This document shows positions 26,864 to 35,373 of a stretch of 64,000 nt of DNA, piece by piece. Under the pieces are notes generated by a model. The model was not told the DNA's origin. It made no database searches and worked only from the letters and a program-made list of their open reading frames with translations. Position numbers and translations under genes: made by a program. How positions within the stretch are numbered: position 1 is the stretch's first letter; each line of letters begins with the position of its first letter. Location: NCBI RefSeq assembly GCF_002221525.1, contig NZ_CP011028.1:755001-819000 (forward strand), given 5' to 3'. The stretch comes from Pseudoalteromonas espejiana DSM 9414 (GTDB lineage: Bacteria > Pseudomonadota > Gammaproteobacteria > Enterobacterales > Alteromonadaceae).

Positions 26864-28209
26864 ACAGTAATGCCGTACTTTTCAAGACGACGGTACATAG
26901 ATGATTTACCTAGCCCTAATAACTTTGCAGCGTTAGGAATGTGACCTTGAGTTTGTTTTAATGCTAAATCAATAAGTTGGCGTTCAGCGCTTTCTAGGGT
27001 CATTAACGGTAGCGTATTATTAGCTTGATTATTATTTAGGTTAAGGTGACTCGCACTTAAAGTATCTGTAGTTGCTAATAAAACAGCACGTTCAATAATG
27101 TGGCTTAACTCACGTACATTGCCTGGCCAAGAGTAGTGTAATAATGCAAGTTTGGCACAATCAGTAAGCTTTATTAAATTATGATTATACTTTTTGGCGT
27201 GATGACTTATAAAGTGCTCACATAGCGGGATTATATCCTCTACACGTTCTCGTAATGGTGGAATAACAAATTCAAGCGTATTTAATCGGTAATATAAATC
27301 TTCCCTAAATGCGCTACTAGCGATGAGTTTACTAAAATCCCCATTGGTCGCACTTATAAGCCTAACATTAGCTTTTTTAGTGTAACTTGCACCTACCATT
27401 TCGTATTCTTGACTTTCAAGCACTCGCAGTAATTTAGCTTGTTGGGGTAGCGGAATATTAGCAATTTCATCTAGAAATAAACTGCCATTCTCAGCGAGTT
27501 CAAAGCGACCAATACGTTCATTTTTGGCATCTGTAAATGCCCCTTTTTTATGCCCAAACATTTCACTTTCAAATAACGACTCTACAATTGCGCCCATATT
27601 TACAGCAATAAAAGGCTGAGTTTTACGAGCTGATTGTTGATGTATCCATTGGGCTAACTGACTTTTACCTGTGCCATTTTCTCCGGTTAGTAAAATATTA
27701 GCATCAGTTTTGGCTACTTTTGCTAGCTGCCCAATCAGTTGTTGCATTGCTATTGAGTTATAAATAAAAGGTCGTGAGGGATGATCGCTTAATTGCTGCT
27801 GTAACTTTTTATTTTTCTTAGTGAGATCATTAAGTGTTAGCTGTTGCTGAAGTAACTTTAATAGTCGCTGATTTTGCCAAGGTTTTTCAATAAAGTCGCA
27901 TGCCCCTTGTTGCATTGCACGTACAGCTAAGTCAACGCTTGACCAGGCAGTCATTGCTATAACAGGAATCGCTAATTGTTTTTTTTGTACATACTGTAAA
28001 AAAGCCATTCCTTCATTACCAGAGGTTGTATCGCGCGAGAAATTCATATCGAGCAAAATTAGATTCACAGCCTGGTCTGTTTCAAGCAATGCTTGTGCCT
28101 CAAAAGGATCGCTGCATTCAAGCACCAGATAACCACTATCTTCTAAAATAAATCGCGCGCTTAGACGAATCTCGGGGCTATCTTCGATGATCAAAATAGT
28201 GGCAGGCAT
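26860..28209 (-). CDS. NtrC-family sigma-54-dependent response regulator
   Basis: A 449-residue response regulator. The receiver domain has acidic residues in IIEDSPEIR and the phosphorylatable Asp54 in LILLDMNF. The AAA+ domain has Walker A TGENGTGKSQL near residue 170, ESEMFGHKKGAFTDAK, Walker B NGSLFLDEI and the PLRERVEDI segment. A Fis-type helix-turn-helix ends the protein (NAAKLLGLGKSSMYRRLEKY). The sigma-54 contact loop reads GAFTDA instead of canonical GAFTGA, a variant found in one subgroup of these regulators. A sigma-54 promoter with an upstream palindrome in front of the adjacent efflux operon is the obvious target. Confidence 0.93.
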   Translation of the reverse strand: MPATILIIEDSPEIRLSARFILEDSGYLVLECSDPFEAQALLETDQAVNLILLDMNFSRDTTSGNEGMAFLQYVQKKQLAIPVIAMTAWSSVDLAVRAMQQGACDFIEKPWQNQRLLKLLQQQLTLNDLTKKNKKLQQQLSDHPSRPFIYNSIAMQQLIGQLAKVAKTDANILLTGENGTGKSQLAQWIHQQSARKTQPFIAVNMGAIVESLFESEMFGHKKGAFTDAKNERIGRFELAENGSLFLDEIANIPLPQQAKLLRVLESQEYEMVGASYTKKANVRLISATNGDFSKLIASSAFREDLYYRLNTLEFVIPPLRERVEDIIPLCEHFISHHAKKYNHNLIKLTDCAKLALLHYSWPGNVRELSHIIERAVLLATTDTLSASHLNLNNNQANNTLPLMTLESAERQLIDLALKQTQGHIPNAAKLLGLGKSSMYRRLEKYGITV

Positions 28210-28331
28210 AAACTTCCAAGTAAAAGGGATAAGCTAAATTATTGTAGCGTAAAGCGATTTCTATGCCAGTGATTTTTATCTATTGAATTTCAAACTGTTA
28301 ATAACTAAATAGGGCTAAATATCCATGCACT

Positions 28332-28347
28332 AGTCCGAAATCGGACT
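28332..28347. promoter_or_regulatory. palindromic upstream activating site for the sigma-54 regulator
   Basis: AGTCCGA-AA-TCGGACT is a perfect 7+7 palindrome, about 170 bases upstream of the sigma-54 promoter. Related sequence follows at 28354-28368 (TTCGATTTCGGCACT) and a further half-site near 28435 (GAGTCCGC). This is the spacing and multiplicity expected for an NtrC-family enhancer. The assignment to the adjacent regulator is inferred. Confidence 0.6.
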
Positions 28348-28513
28348 GTGATGGTTCGATTTCGGCACTGCGAAGGAGGTTAATAAAAATATAAATTTGT
28401 AAATTAGGTTTGTGAGTTTCAAATTGGCACTGATGAGTCCGCTATTGCTGCTATTTATTAGGTAAAGTAAGTAATATTGTAGTTAATCTTATGTATTTAT
28501 TTAGTTTTTAATG

Positions 28514-28530
28514 TTGGCACGTGTTTCGCT
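28514..28530 (+). promoter_or_regulatory. sigma-54 (-24/-12) promoter of the efflux operon
   Basis: TTGGCACG-TGTT-TCGCT matches the sigma-54 consensus TTGGCACG-N4-TTGCW at all but one position, with the invariant GG and GC exactly 10 bases apart. The start of transcription would be near 28541, 25 bases before the ATG of the membrane-fusion gene. Confidence 0.82.
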
Positions 28531-28565
28531 ATACCTTAAACATACAAAGTATTAAGCAGTGAAAT

Positions 28566-29816
28566 ATGGATATAGCAAAAACGACAAACACAAAAGCGTT
28601 AGCTGTTTGGCAAAAATTAATTTTAGCCTCTGCTGTTATTGTGATAATTGGGGTTATTTATCAACAAAGTAACGAATCTGGAGTATCAGTTTCGCGTAGT
28701 AATATTATTGTTGAAACGGTAAAACAAAGTGCACTAGACATTACAGTGACCGGTTATGGAGAATTAAAATCGGCACAGCAACAGTTGCTTACAGCTAAAT
28801 CAGCCGCCACAGTTAAAGCTATTTTATTAAAGCCTGGCGCTATTGTAAGTAGTGACTCCGTGATAGTGCAACTTGCAAACCCAGAGCTCGATCAACAGTT
28901 ACAAAGTGCTGAGCAAGAGCTTAATAAATTGAATGCGAACTTGCGCCAAATAAAGCTTAATAATACGCGGGAGCTGTTAAATGAGCGCTCCCATGTGGCA
29001 CAAAGTTATGCAGCGTATGAAAATGCCAAATTAAAATTAAAGGCAGAAAAAGCCCTTGTTGAGCAAGGGATTGTATCAACCTTAAATTACCAGCGTAGTG
29101 TGCTTGACGAGCAGCAACTTAGCCAGCAATTGGCAATTGCTAAGCAGCGTGCAGAACAGTTAAAAGAAGTGCATAAAGAGGCGCAAAGTATTCAGTTGGA
29201 GCAAATAAAACAGCAGCAAGGTATTGTTGTTATGTCACAAACAAAGCTTACTAATTTATCGATAAAAGCAGGAATAAATGGTGTGTTACAGCGCTTACCT
29301 GTAGAACTTGGACAAAGCGTGAACGCAGGGCAAGAAATTGCATTAATTGGCTCTGTTGATGGCTTAATTGCTTTGATTCAAGTTCCACAAAATCAGGTTG
29401 ATGATATTAGCTTAGGCCAAGTCGCACAAGTAGATACACGCCGAGGTATAGTTGATGCGCGCGTTACGCGTATAAGCCCTGTAGTGGTAAATAATACGGT
29501 AGAAGTAGAGCTTGCTTTGCCTAAAATATTACCCGAAAACGTGAGACCGCAACTAAGTGTTGATGCAAATATTATTGTTGCAAAGCTCGCTAATGTTACC
29601 TTCATAGAGCGCCCGGCAAACGTTAAACCATATACCGAAGTTGCGCTATATCAGCTTAATCCAATATCAGGTGATGCAAGTTTAGTTAAAGTGAAATTTG
29701 GTCGTTTAGCTGGACGTTATATTGAAGTATTAAGTGGTGTAGCTGCTGACAAGCAGTTGGTCATTTCAGATTTAGCCAACCTTACTCAAACTAACCAAAC
29801 AATTCACATAAATTAA
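28566..29816 (+). CDS. HlyD/MacA-like periplasmic adaptor (membrane fusion protein)
   Basis: A 416-residue adaptor anchored by one N-terminal helix (LILASAVIVIIGVIYQ). A lipoyl-like half-motif (TAKSAATVKAILLKPGAIV) is followed by a long coiled-coil hairpin (about residues 105-225, LDQQLQSAEQELNKLNANLRQI and onwards), the second lipoyl half (LSIKAGINGVLQRLPVELGQSV) and beta-barrel regions. It should link an inner-membrane ABC permease to an outer-membrane TolC channel. First gene after the sigma-54 promoter. No TolC gene is in the window. Confidence 0.86.
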   Translation: MDIAKTTNTKALAVWQKLILASAVIVIIGVIYQQSNESGVSVSRSNIIVETVKQSALDITVTGYGELKSAQQQLLTAKSAATVKAILLKPGAIVSSDSVIVQLANPELDQQLQSAEQELNKLNANLRQIKLNNTRELLNERSHVAQSYAAYENAKLKLKAEKALVEQGIVSTLNYQRSVLDEQQLSQQLAIAKQRAEQLKEVHKEAQSIQLEQIKQQQGIVVMSQTKLTNLSIKAGINGVLQRLPVELGQSVNAGQEIALIGSVDGLIALIQVPQNQVDDISLGQVAQVDTRRGIVDARVTRISPVVVNNTVEVELALPKILPENVRPQLSVDANIIVAKLANVTFIERPANVKPYTEVALYQLNPISGDASLVKVKFGRLAGRYIEVLSGVAADKQLVISDLANLTQTNQTIHIN

Positions 29817-29827
29817 GGATGAACACA

Positions 29828-30562
29828 ATGGCAGAGCAAATAAATAAAGCCCTTAAAAGTGCCGTGCTAGAAATGAAGGGACTTAGTAAAGTATTTGAAA
29901 CTGATGAGCTGCAAACTTATGCGCTGCGCAGCATTGAATTGAAAGTTTACAGCGGTGAATATTTGTCTATATCTGGGCCATCTGGGTGCGGAAAGTCAAC
30001 ATTATTATCAATCCTAGGTTTACTTGATATGCCAACGAGTGGTGAATATTTTATTGATGGTGTGAATGTTTCTAAGCTTACATTGAATCAAGCTGCTGAA
30101 ATTAGAAACGCTAAAATAGGGTTTATTTTTCAGTCATTTAACCTGATTGATGAACTAAGTGTATTTGATAATGTGGCATTGCCACTTCGCTACCATCACT
30201 CTAAACCAAGCAAGCATGAGATTGCTGAAAAAGTAAAAGCGTGTCTTGAAAAGGTAGGGCTTGGACATCGAATGAGCCATAAACCAAGCCAGCTTTCAGG
30301 TGGTCAGCAGCAACGTGTTGCCATAGCGCGTGCCTTGGTGGCGGAGCCCACAATTTTGCTGGTGGATGAGCCAACAGGTAATCTTGACTCAAAATCGGGC
30401 GACCAAGTAATGCAAATATTGACTGACTTAAATAATGGTGGAACAACTATTTGCATGGTAACTCATGATCCTCGCTATGCCGATATGGCAAGTCGTCAGT
30501 TAAAGCTTCTTGATGGTGAATTACTCGGTGAAATAGCGGTAAAAGAACCACTAAACGCTTAG
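29828..30562 (+). CDS. MacB/LolD-type ABC transporter ATP-binding protein
   Basis: A 244-residue ATPase: Walker A SGPSGCGKSTLL near residue 49, Q-loop FIFQSFNLIDELSV, signature LSGGQQQRVAIARAL near residue 156, Walker B TILLVDEPTGNLDS, H-loop MVTHDP. The PTGNLDS string marks the MacB/LolD/FtsE class, which drives mechanotransmission rather than direct transport. The frame begins at ATG 29819, but the ATG at 29828 has AAGGA at proper distance and is preferred. It belongs to the sigma-54 operon. Confidence 0.92.
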   Translation: MAEQINKALKSAVLEMKGLSKVFETDELQTYALRSIELKVYSGEYLSISGPSGCGKSTLLSILGLLDMPTSGEYFIDGVNVSKLTLNQAAEIRNAKIGFIFQSFNLIDELSVFDNVALPLRYHHSKPSKHEIAEKVKACLEKVGLGHRMSHKPSQLSGGQQQRVAIARALVAEPTILLVDEPTGNLDSKSGDQVMQILTDLNNGGTTICMVTHDPRYADMASRQLKLLDGELLGEIAVKEPLNA

Positions 30563-30587
30563 ATAGCTCTTTACCAGCGAGAATAAG

Positions 30588-30644
30588 ATGAAAATATTTA
30601 AACCAAAAACCGCGATTAATCAATTACTCAAAGGAGTGGGGTAA
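30588..30644 (+). CDS. 18-codon ORF overlapping the permease start
   Basis: ATG at 30588 opens a frame encoding MKIFKPKTAINQLLKGVG and ending in TAA that shares its last base with the permease ATG (TAATG). The permease ribosome binding site AAAGGAG lies inside it. It could serve translational coupling or be the remnant N-terminus of another permease. The evidence is positional only. Confidence 0.3.
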   Translation: MKIFKPKTAINQLLKGVG

Positions 30645-33076
30645 TGACTTACAATTTTAAAAATGCATGGCTTAATATCACACAGCATAAAATTTATAGC
30701 GTAAGTGTTGTCGCAACCTTGAGCATTGTTTTGGCGGCGTTAATTACAGTACTGACGCTTGCGTATATTATGCTGATAAAGCCACTCCCTTATCCTGATC
30801 AAACGCGATTAGTTAAAGCAGAGTACGCTCAAATAGACTCAACAGGGACGCTTAATACGCGTGCATTTAATTACCCTGCGCTAATTGATTTATATAAAAA
30901 TCATAACGTATTTGAACAAGTCGCTTTGGTGTATTACGCACAACAACGCCTTGATGATGTAGCTGGCTTACCCATCGTAAATACGTCATTTGTAACACCG
31001 CAGTGGTTTGATTTATTTGCTATTAAGTTGCATTTAGGTCGAGGCTTTAGTGAAACAGAGAAATTAGACAGCTTTAACCCTGTGGCAGTGATCAGCTATC
31101 AAACATGGATAAATGACTTTGCTGGTAAAGAAGATATTATTGGGCAAAGGCTGAGCGTAGGAGGCCAACAATTTAAAATTATTGGTGTAGCTGCTGCCAA
31201 TTTTAAAGCTCCAGCGCTTATTAAAACTGGTCAAGAAACGGCTATATGGCTGCCTTGGGATTACAATTTAACATCTGAAGAAGCCAAACCTTTTTGGTGG
31301 AATCGTTATTCAGACAGTCATTTTGTTGCTAAATTACCAAGTAATATAAGCCTTGAGCAAGCAAGTAAAACGTTATCGCAGTATGTGGATAATGTATGGC
31401 AACAACATATTACAACAGAGGCATTTTTTTCCGGTTGGCATATTCAGCTTGAGCTTAACTCCTTGCAAAATGTAATATTAAAAGAAACGCCGAAAAATAT
31501 TTATTGGCTTATTTTAGCTGTGCTAGGTTTGGTTATTATTGCGTGTGTAAACATTAGCAATGTGTTTATAGTACGAACCGCAGCGCGTAAGCATACCTTA
31601 GCACTAAGTGCTGCTGTAGGCGCAACACGGTTTATTTTGTTTAAACTATTTTGGCTTGAAATTGTATTATTAATAGGAAGTGCAAGCTTTATAGGCCTTA
31701 CTTTATCCGCTGTTATTTTGGCTGAATTGAGTCATTTAGCTCAGGCTATATTACCTCGAGCAAGTGAGTTGTCGGTTAATATGGCCTCAGTACTTATTGC
31801 GGTACTGAGCTGTTTAATACTGAGCACTCTATTTGCCTATTTGTGTACGCGTATTATTAATTATCGTGAACTAATCGGTGGCTTAAAGTCAGCGGGAAAA
31901 GGTAAAACTGTACAGGTAAGTAAGCGTATTTGGCAAAGTTTGGTGGCATTTCAGGTCGCCATCACATGTACCTTATTATTTATTAATCTTTTAATCTTCA
32001 ACGTTAATAACGCCAATATAAAAGAAGCTTTCACACTGCCTATTAAGCAACTCACGAGTGTTGAAATTAATTTAGCTAATTATTTATCAGCAGACAGAGA
32101 AAAGGCAAACCAAGTACTAAATCAAGCAGCTAATGAAATAGCTTTATTGCCAGAAGTAGCTCAAATTAGCCGCTCATCTTCACCTATCAATGATAATTTA
32201 ATTACCTGGTCACTCATTGAAGTCGCGAACAATAAACTGGTGCTCCCGTTTGGCAAAGCCGTTGACGAGCATTATTTTTCAGTGCTTAAACAACCCATAC
32301 TACAAGGGCGTAGTTTTTCAACTGAAGATGTGAAAAGTGACGCTAATGTAATAGTTATCAATGATGTACTTGCTAAGCAGCTATCAAGTGATGGTAATGC
32401 GTTAGGAATGCGCTTAAGTTTTGATATTACATCTGGTCGTGAAAACGATTTAACAATTATAGGTATTGTTAAGGCGATGCCAATTCCAGGAAAAGCACTA
32501 AAAGAGCCAAAGGCCTTTTTGACTCGCCAAGGGTATCGTTCATTTATTGTAGAGCTCAAAAATAATCAACAATTAAAAAAGCAAACGCTCAATACATTAT
32601 TGCAAAAAATAGATACAGGTATTTCGGTGCATAAACTTGAGTCGCTAAATTCTCAGCGTGATACTGCATTATTTCGACAGTACGTTGTATCAGCTACAAC
32701 GATAATGCTAATTGTTGCGACAATAGTATTAACCAGCATTGGCTTGGTGAGTATTATGCGTTACTCAGTGCAGTTACGACGCGCTGAAATTGGTATTCGT
32801 TTGTGTATAGGTGCTAAACCGCTAGATTTATTTTTATTAGTATTTAAGCAAAGTGGTGCTGCTATTTTAATAGGGTTTTTATTAAGTGATGGCATTTTAT
32901 TTTTACTGCAACAGCAATTACAAAATATAGCTAATACAGTACCTACGTTAACTCAGCTAGTATTATTCCTTACTACCCTAATATTTGTAGTAACTCTTGG
33001 TGCAATAGCATGTTACTTACCTCTAAATGCACAATTAAAGCGCCCAGCAATTTCAGGTATACAAAGCGAAAGCTAG
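30644..33076 (+). CDS. MacB/FtsX-like ABC transporter permease
   Basis: An 810-residue permease with two FtsX-type modules: an N-terminal helix (about residues 19-42), a periplasmic MacB-PCD domain, three helices near residues 285-395, a second helix and periplasmic domain (about 435-680), and three C-terminal helices. Features such as RTAARKHTLALSAAVGATR and RRAEIGIRLCIGAKPLDL are the FtsX coupling segments. This duplicated arrangement matches permeases of efflux-type or macrolide-type exporters that act with a MacA-like adaptor. The substrate is unknown. AAAGGAG gives the ribosome binding site. Confidence 0.88.
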   Translation: MTYNFKNAWLNITQHKIYSVSVVATLSIVLAALITVLTLAYIMLIKPLPYPDQTRLVKAEYAQIDSTGTLNTRAFNYPALIDLYKNHNVFEQVALVYYAQQRLDDVAGLPIVNTSFVTPQWFDLFAIKLHLGRGFSETEKLDSFNPVAVISYQTWINDFAGKEDIIGQRLSVGGQQFKIIGVAAANFKAPALIKTGQETAIWLPWDYNLTSEEAKPFWWNRYSDSHFVAKLPSNISLEQASKTLSQYVDNVWQQHITTEAFFSGWHIQLELNSLQNVILKETPKNIYWLILAVLGLVIIACVNISNVFIVRTAARKHTLALSAAVGATRFILFKLFWLEIVLLIGSASFIGLTLSAVILAELSHLAQAILPRASELSVNMASVLIAVLSCLILSTLFAYLCTRIINYRELIGGLKSAGKGKTVQVSKRIWQSLVAFQVAITCTLLFINLLIFNVNNANIKEAFTLPIKQLTSVEINLANYLSADREKANQVLNQAANEIALLPEVAQISRSSSPINDNLITWSLIEVANNKLVLPFGKAVDEHYFSVLKQPILQGRSFSTEDVKSDANVIVINDVLAKQLSSDGNALGMRLSFDITSGRENDLTIIGIVKAMPIPGKALKEPKAFLTRQGYRSFIVELKNNQQLKKQTLNTLLQKIDTGISVHKLESLNSQRDTALFRQYVVSATTIMLIVATIVLTSIGLVSIMRYSVQLRRAEIGIRLCIGAKPLDLFLLVFKQSGAAILIGFLLSDGILFLLQQQLQNIANTVPTLTQLVLFLTTLIFVVTLGAIACYLPLNAQLKRPAISGIQSES

Positions 33077-33238
33077 AGCTTTTGCACAGCATGGCTTTTA
33101 ATTGGCAGCAGGCCCTAGCACTTACAAATTAAAAACCAACGAACTGGGATGCTAATAAATAATTTTATTCCCGCTTTATTCCGATGTTGCGCTTAATTCA
33201 GGTATTATTTGCGCAACAAGGTTTTTAAGACATTATAT

Positions 33239-34231
33239 ATGACCCAATTAACTGCCAAACAGAACATTCAAGCGATTGTAAAAGCTATCAAGGTAGAAGA
33301 AGCATCACTTCGTCAAAGGCATCCATTACTTGCCCATCAAAATACCTTAGGGTTGAGCATTTTATTGCTGTCGCTGTTCGTACTTATTGGCGTTGGGGTT
33401 TTATATTATTTAGCCATAATACCTGCTTGGTTGTGTATAGTGCTTGCGGCTATTGCCGCATCTATTTCCCATGAGTTAGAACACGACCTTATACATAAAC
33501 AATACTTTAGTAACCAGCCGTTTATGCATAATCTTATGATGCTAACAGTATGGTTAATGCGGCCAAATACTATTAGCCCATGGTATCGCCGCAAGATGCA
33601 TTTACACCATCATAAAACCTCGGGCACTGAACAAGATCTTGAAGAGCGTTTAGTCGGCAACGGTATTAAAAATTCTTTTTTACGTGCATTAGTAATTGTT
33701 GATGGCTTGCTTGGTTTACTCATTAACACAAAGCGTTTTAGTAAAGAAATTAAAGGTTTTAGCTTTTTTAAAGTATTTAATGCCGGGTTCCCAGTAACTA
33801 CTGCATATTTTGCAGTTTTATACTCCGTTATTATTTTTCACTTAGTTAATCTATTTGTACCACTTGAAGCAAACTCACCGGTTTTACTGTTAGATGTGAT
33901 GGCGGTGTTTGAGTTTTTAATGGTGGTGCTGATTGTGCCTAACATTGTCCGTTCGAGCTCACTTAATTTTGTTACTTCAAGTATGCATTACTATGGCGGC
34001 GTTAATAATATGCTAGAGCAAACTCATGTACTAACAAGCAGTTTGTTTATGCCGTTTCACTTGTTTTGTTTTAACTTTGGTAAAACGCATACCATCCATC
34101 ACTTTGTACCAAATCAGCCATTTTATTTACGCCAAATGCTAAGTGAAAAAATACTTAAAGTAATGGCGCAACACAACGTGCGCTTTAATGATTTTGACAG
34201 CATTAAAAATGCAAACGCTTATAAAGGCTAG
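33239..34231 (+). CDS. membrane fatty-acid desaturase/alkane hydroxylase-like di-iron protein
   Basis: A 330-residue integral membrane protein with the three histidine clusters of the desaturase/hydroxylase superfamily: HELEHDLIH near residue 77, MHLHHHKTSG near 120, and HTIHHFVPNQPF near 283. Helices occur around residues 40-70, 90-105, 180-205 and 215-240. It lies 160 bases after the permease, inside the tRNA-Leu-flanked block. The likely substrate is a membrane lipid acyl chain or a hydrophobic small molecule. The ATG at 33239 is preferred over a TTG at 33209. Confidence 0.82.
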   Translation: MTQLTAKQNIQAIVKAIKVEEASLRQRHPLLAHQNTLGLSILLLSLFVLIGVGVLYYLAIIPAWLCIVLAAIAASISHELEHDLIHKQYFSNQPFMHNLMMLTVWLMRPNTISPWYRRKMHLHHHKTSGTEQDLEERLVGNGIKNSFLRALVIVDGLLGLLINTKRFSKEIKGFSFFKVFNAGFPVTTAYFAVLYSVIIFHLVNLFVPLEANSPVLLLDVMAVFEFLMVVLIVPNIVRSSSLNFVTSSMHYYGGVNNMLEQTHVLTSSLFMPFHLFCFNFGKTHTIHHFVPNQPFYLRQMLSEKILKVMAQHNVRFNDFDSIKNANAYKG

Positions 34232-34301
34232 ATAAAGCTAAGTGTAATTAATGCAGTTAAAACAGATAAACATTATTACATGAGTGGTTTAATTACTAAT
34301 G

Positions 34302-34473
34302 CTATAAAACGCTTGCTGCTAAAACTATTGTTTGTATAAATTTTTTTGTATAGGGACAAAGGCATATAAATAATCCTTAGCTATAAAGTAGTTTTTATTT
34401 ATCTTCTAGTGTTTAGAAGATTAAAAAAATGATGAAATTGGTAGGCATAGGAGATTCAAAATCCCCTTTCGAA
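34302..34473 (+). repeat. degenerate duplicate of the tRNA-Leu promoter, leader and 5' half
   Basis: About 170 bases match 25205-25387 in the same orientation. They include TTGCTG (34313-34318), a mutated -10 TATAAA (34335-34340) at the same 16-base spacing, the CTTCT/AGAAG leader repeat, and part of the tRNA. The copies are 9.1 kb apart and bracket the two-component/efflux block. The similarity stops just after the anticodon arm. Confidence 0.85.
34432..34473 (+). pseudogene. truncated tRNA-Leu(CAA) pseudogene
   Basis: The D-arm (ATGAAATTGGTA) and the anticodon arm with GATTCAAAATCCCC are recognisable. The 5' acceptor strand is missing through an apparent 11-base deletion between GATG direct repeats, the anticodon stem has a mismatch, and the variable arm, T arm and CCA end are absent. 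It cannot be a working tRNA. Confidence 0.8.
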
Positions 34474-34514
34474 ACGAAGTTTCGCAGTTACTCAAAGTGA
34501 GTTCATGAATGAAC
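34470..34514. repeat. cluster of three short inverted repeats
   Basis: Just after the tRNA remnant: CGAAAC-GAA-GTTTCG (34470-34484), ACTCA-AAG-TGAGT (34490-34502) and GTTCAT-GA-ATGAAC (34501-34514). The origin is unknown. They mark the point where similarity to the functional tRNA locus ends. The remaining intergenic sequence to 34599 shows nothing else. Confidence 0.5.
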
Positions 34515-34599
34515 GATGGATACTGCTTCAGGGATGAATTAATTACTCTAATTACATTTGAATAAGTTTACACGAGTGCTTAATTAGCGCTTTTCAAGC

Positions 34600-35373
34600 T
34601 TACTTACCCTCTAAAAAAGCGATGAACTCTCCAGCCGATACATACCAAATATCATCTTTATATGAGAGTGTTTGAATGAGCTTTTCGGCGTAATCCCAGT
34701 TGTTATTTTCTGCGTTTTTATCAAACTCCCACGAATGGCCCCAAATCATCATTACGCTGAGTTCATTACTGTTTAGCGCTAAGTATTGCTCGATTAATGG
34801 CATTGCGTTTGAGTGGTGAACGGTTGGATTCCACGCCATATAGTTGGTAGGGAGTTTAAAATTAAGAGTGTCGTTTACTGTTCGGGCGTTAGTAAAACCA
34901 GCTTGCTTTACTAGTGTCATCGCAGCTTTATCGTATGAGCCTAAAGGGTATGCAAATGAGTTTAGAGGGCTGCCTTTAATTGGCGATAAAATTTGCTTAT
35001 CACGGGCTAGTTGTAATTTTAGCTCTGCAGTATCTAAGCCCGCAAAGCCTGGGTGTGAGTAACTATGGCTTGCTATTTCATGGCCTATATAAAGCGCTTT
35101 TACTTCACTTTGTTTAATATATTCGCCTGCTTTACCGGTAAAGGCTTTCATCCACGGTAGCTTTTTAGCAAATAACCCTGAGTTTAAATTAAATGTGCCA
35201 ACAACCTGGTACTTATTAAATAGTTCCACGAGTTTTCTGTCTTGTGTAACGCCATCGTCGTAACTAAAAATAACGGCTTTAGTCGCGCCGTTAGGGTAGC
35301 TTTTTAAAGGCGCCTTATTGGCTGCACACGTAAAGCTTGCCGCCATTAATATAGTAATTAATAAATTCTTCAT
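34600..35373 (-). CDS. exported polysaccharide deacetylase (CE4/NodB family)
   Basis: A 257-residue secreted deacetylase with signal peptide MKNLLITILMAASFTCAA. The NodB fold opens KAVIFSYDDGVTQD (catalytic and metal Asp residues 39-40), with the metal-binding histidines in HEIASHSYSHPGF near residue 95 and a later HSWEFDK. It removes acetyl groups from N- or O-acetylated sugars in polysaccharide. It overlaps the upstream SGNH esterase by four bases, so the pair is co-translated and probably acts on the same acetylated substrate. Neighbours do not name that substrate. Confidence 0.85.
   Translation of the reverse strand: MKNLLITILMAASFTCAANKAPLKSYPNGATKAVIFSYDDGVTQDRKLVELFNKYQVVGTFNLNSGLFAKKLPWMKAFTGKAGEYIKQSEVKALYIGHEIASHSYSHPGFAGLDTAELKLQLARDKQILSPIKGSPLNSFAYPLGSYDKAAMTLVKQAGFTNARTVNDTLNFKLPTNYMAWNPTVHHSNAMPLIEQYLALNSNELSVMMIWGHSWEFDKNAENNNWDYAEKLIQTLSYKDDIWYVSAGEFIAFLEGK

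Noticed and set aside
30201..30446. Minus-strand 81-codon frame inside the ABC ATPase gene
   Set aside because: A shadow of the ATPase coding sequence with no independent support.
34430..34484. Possible second functional tRNA-Leu
   Set aside because: The 5' acceptor strand, variable arm, T arm and CCA are missing.
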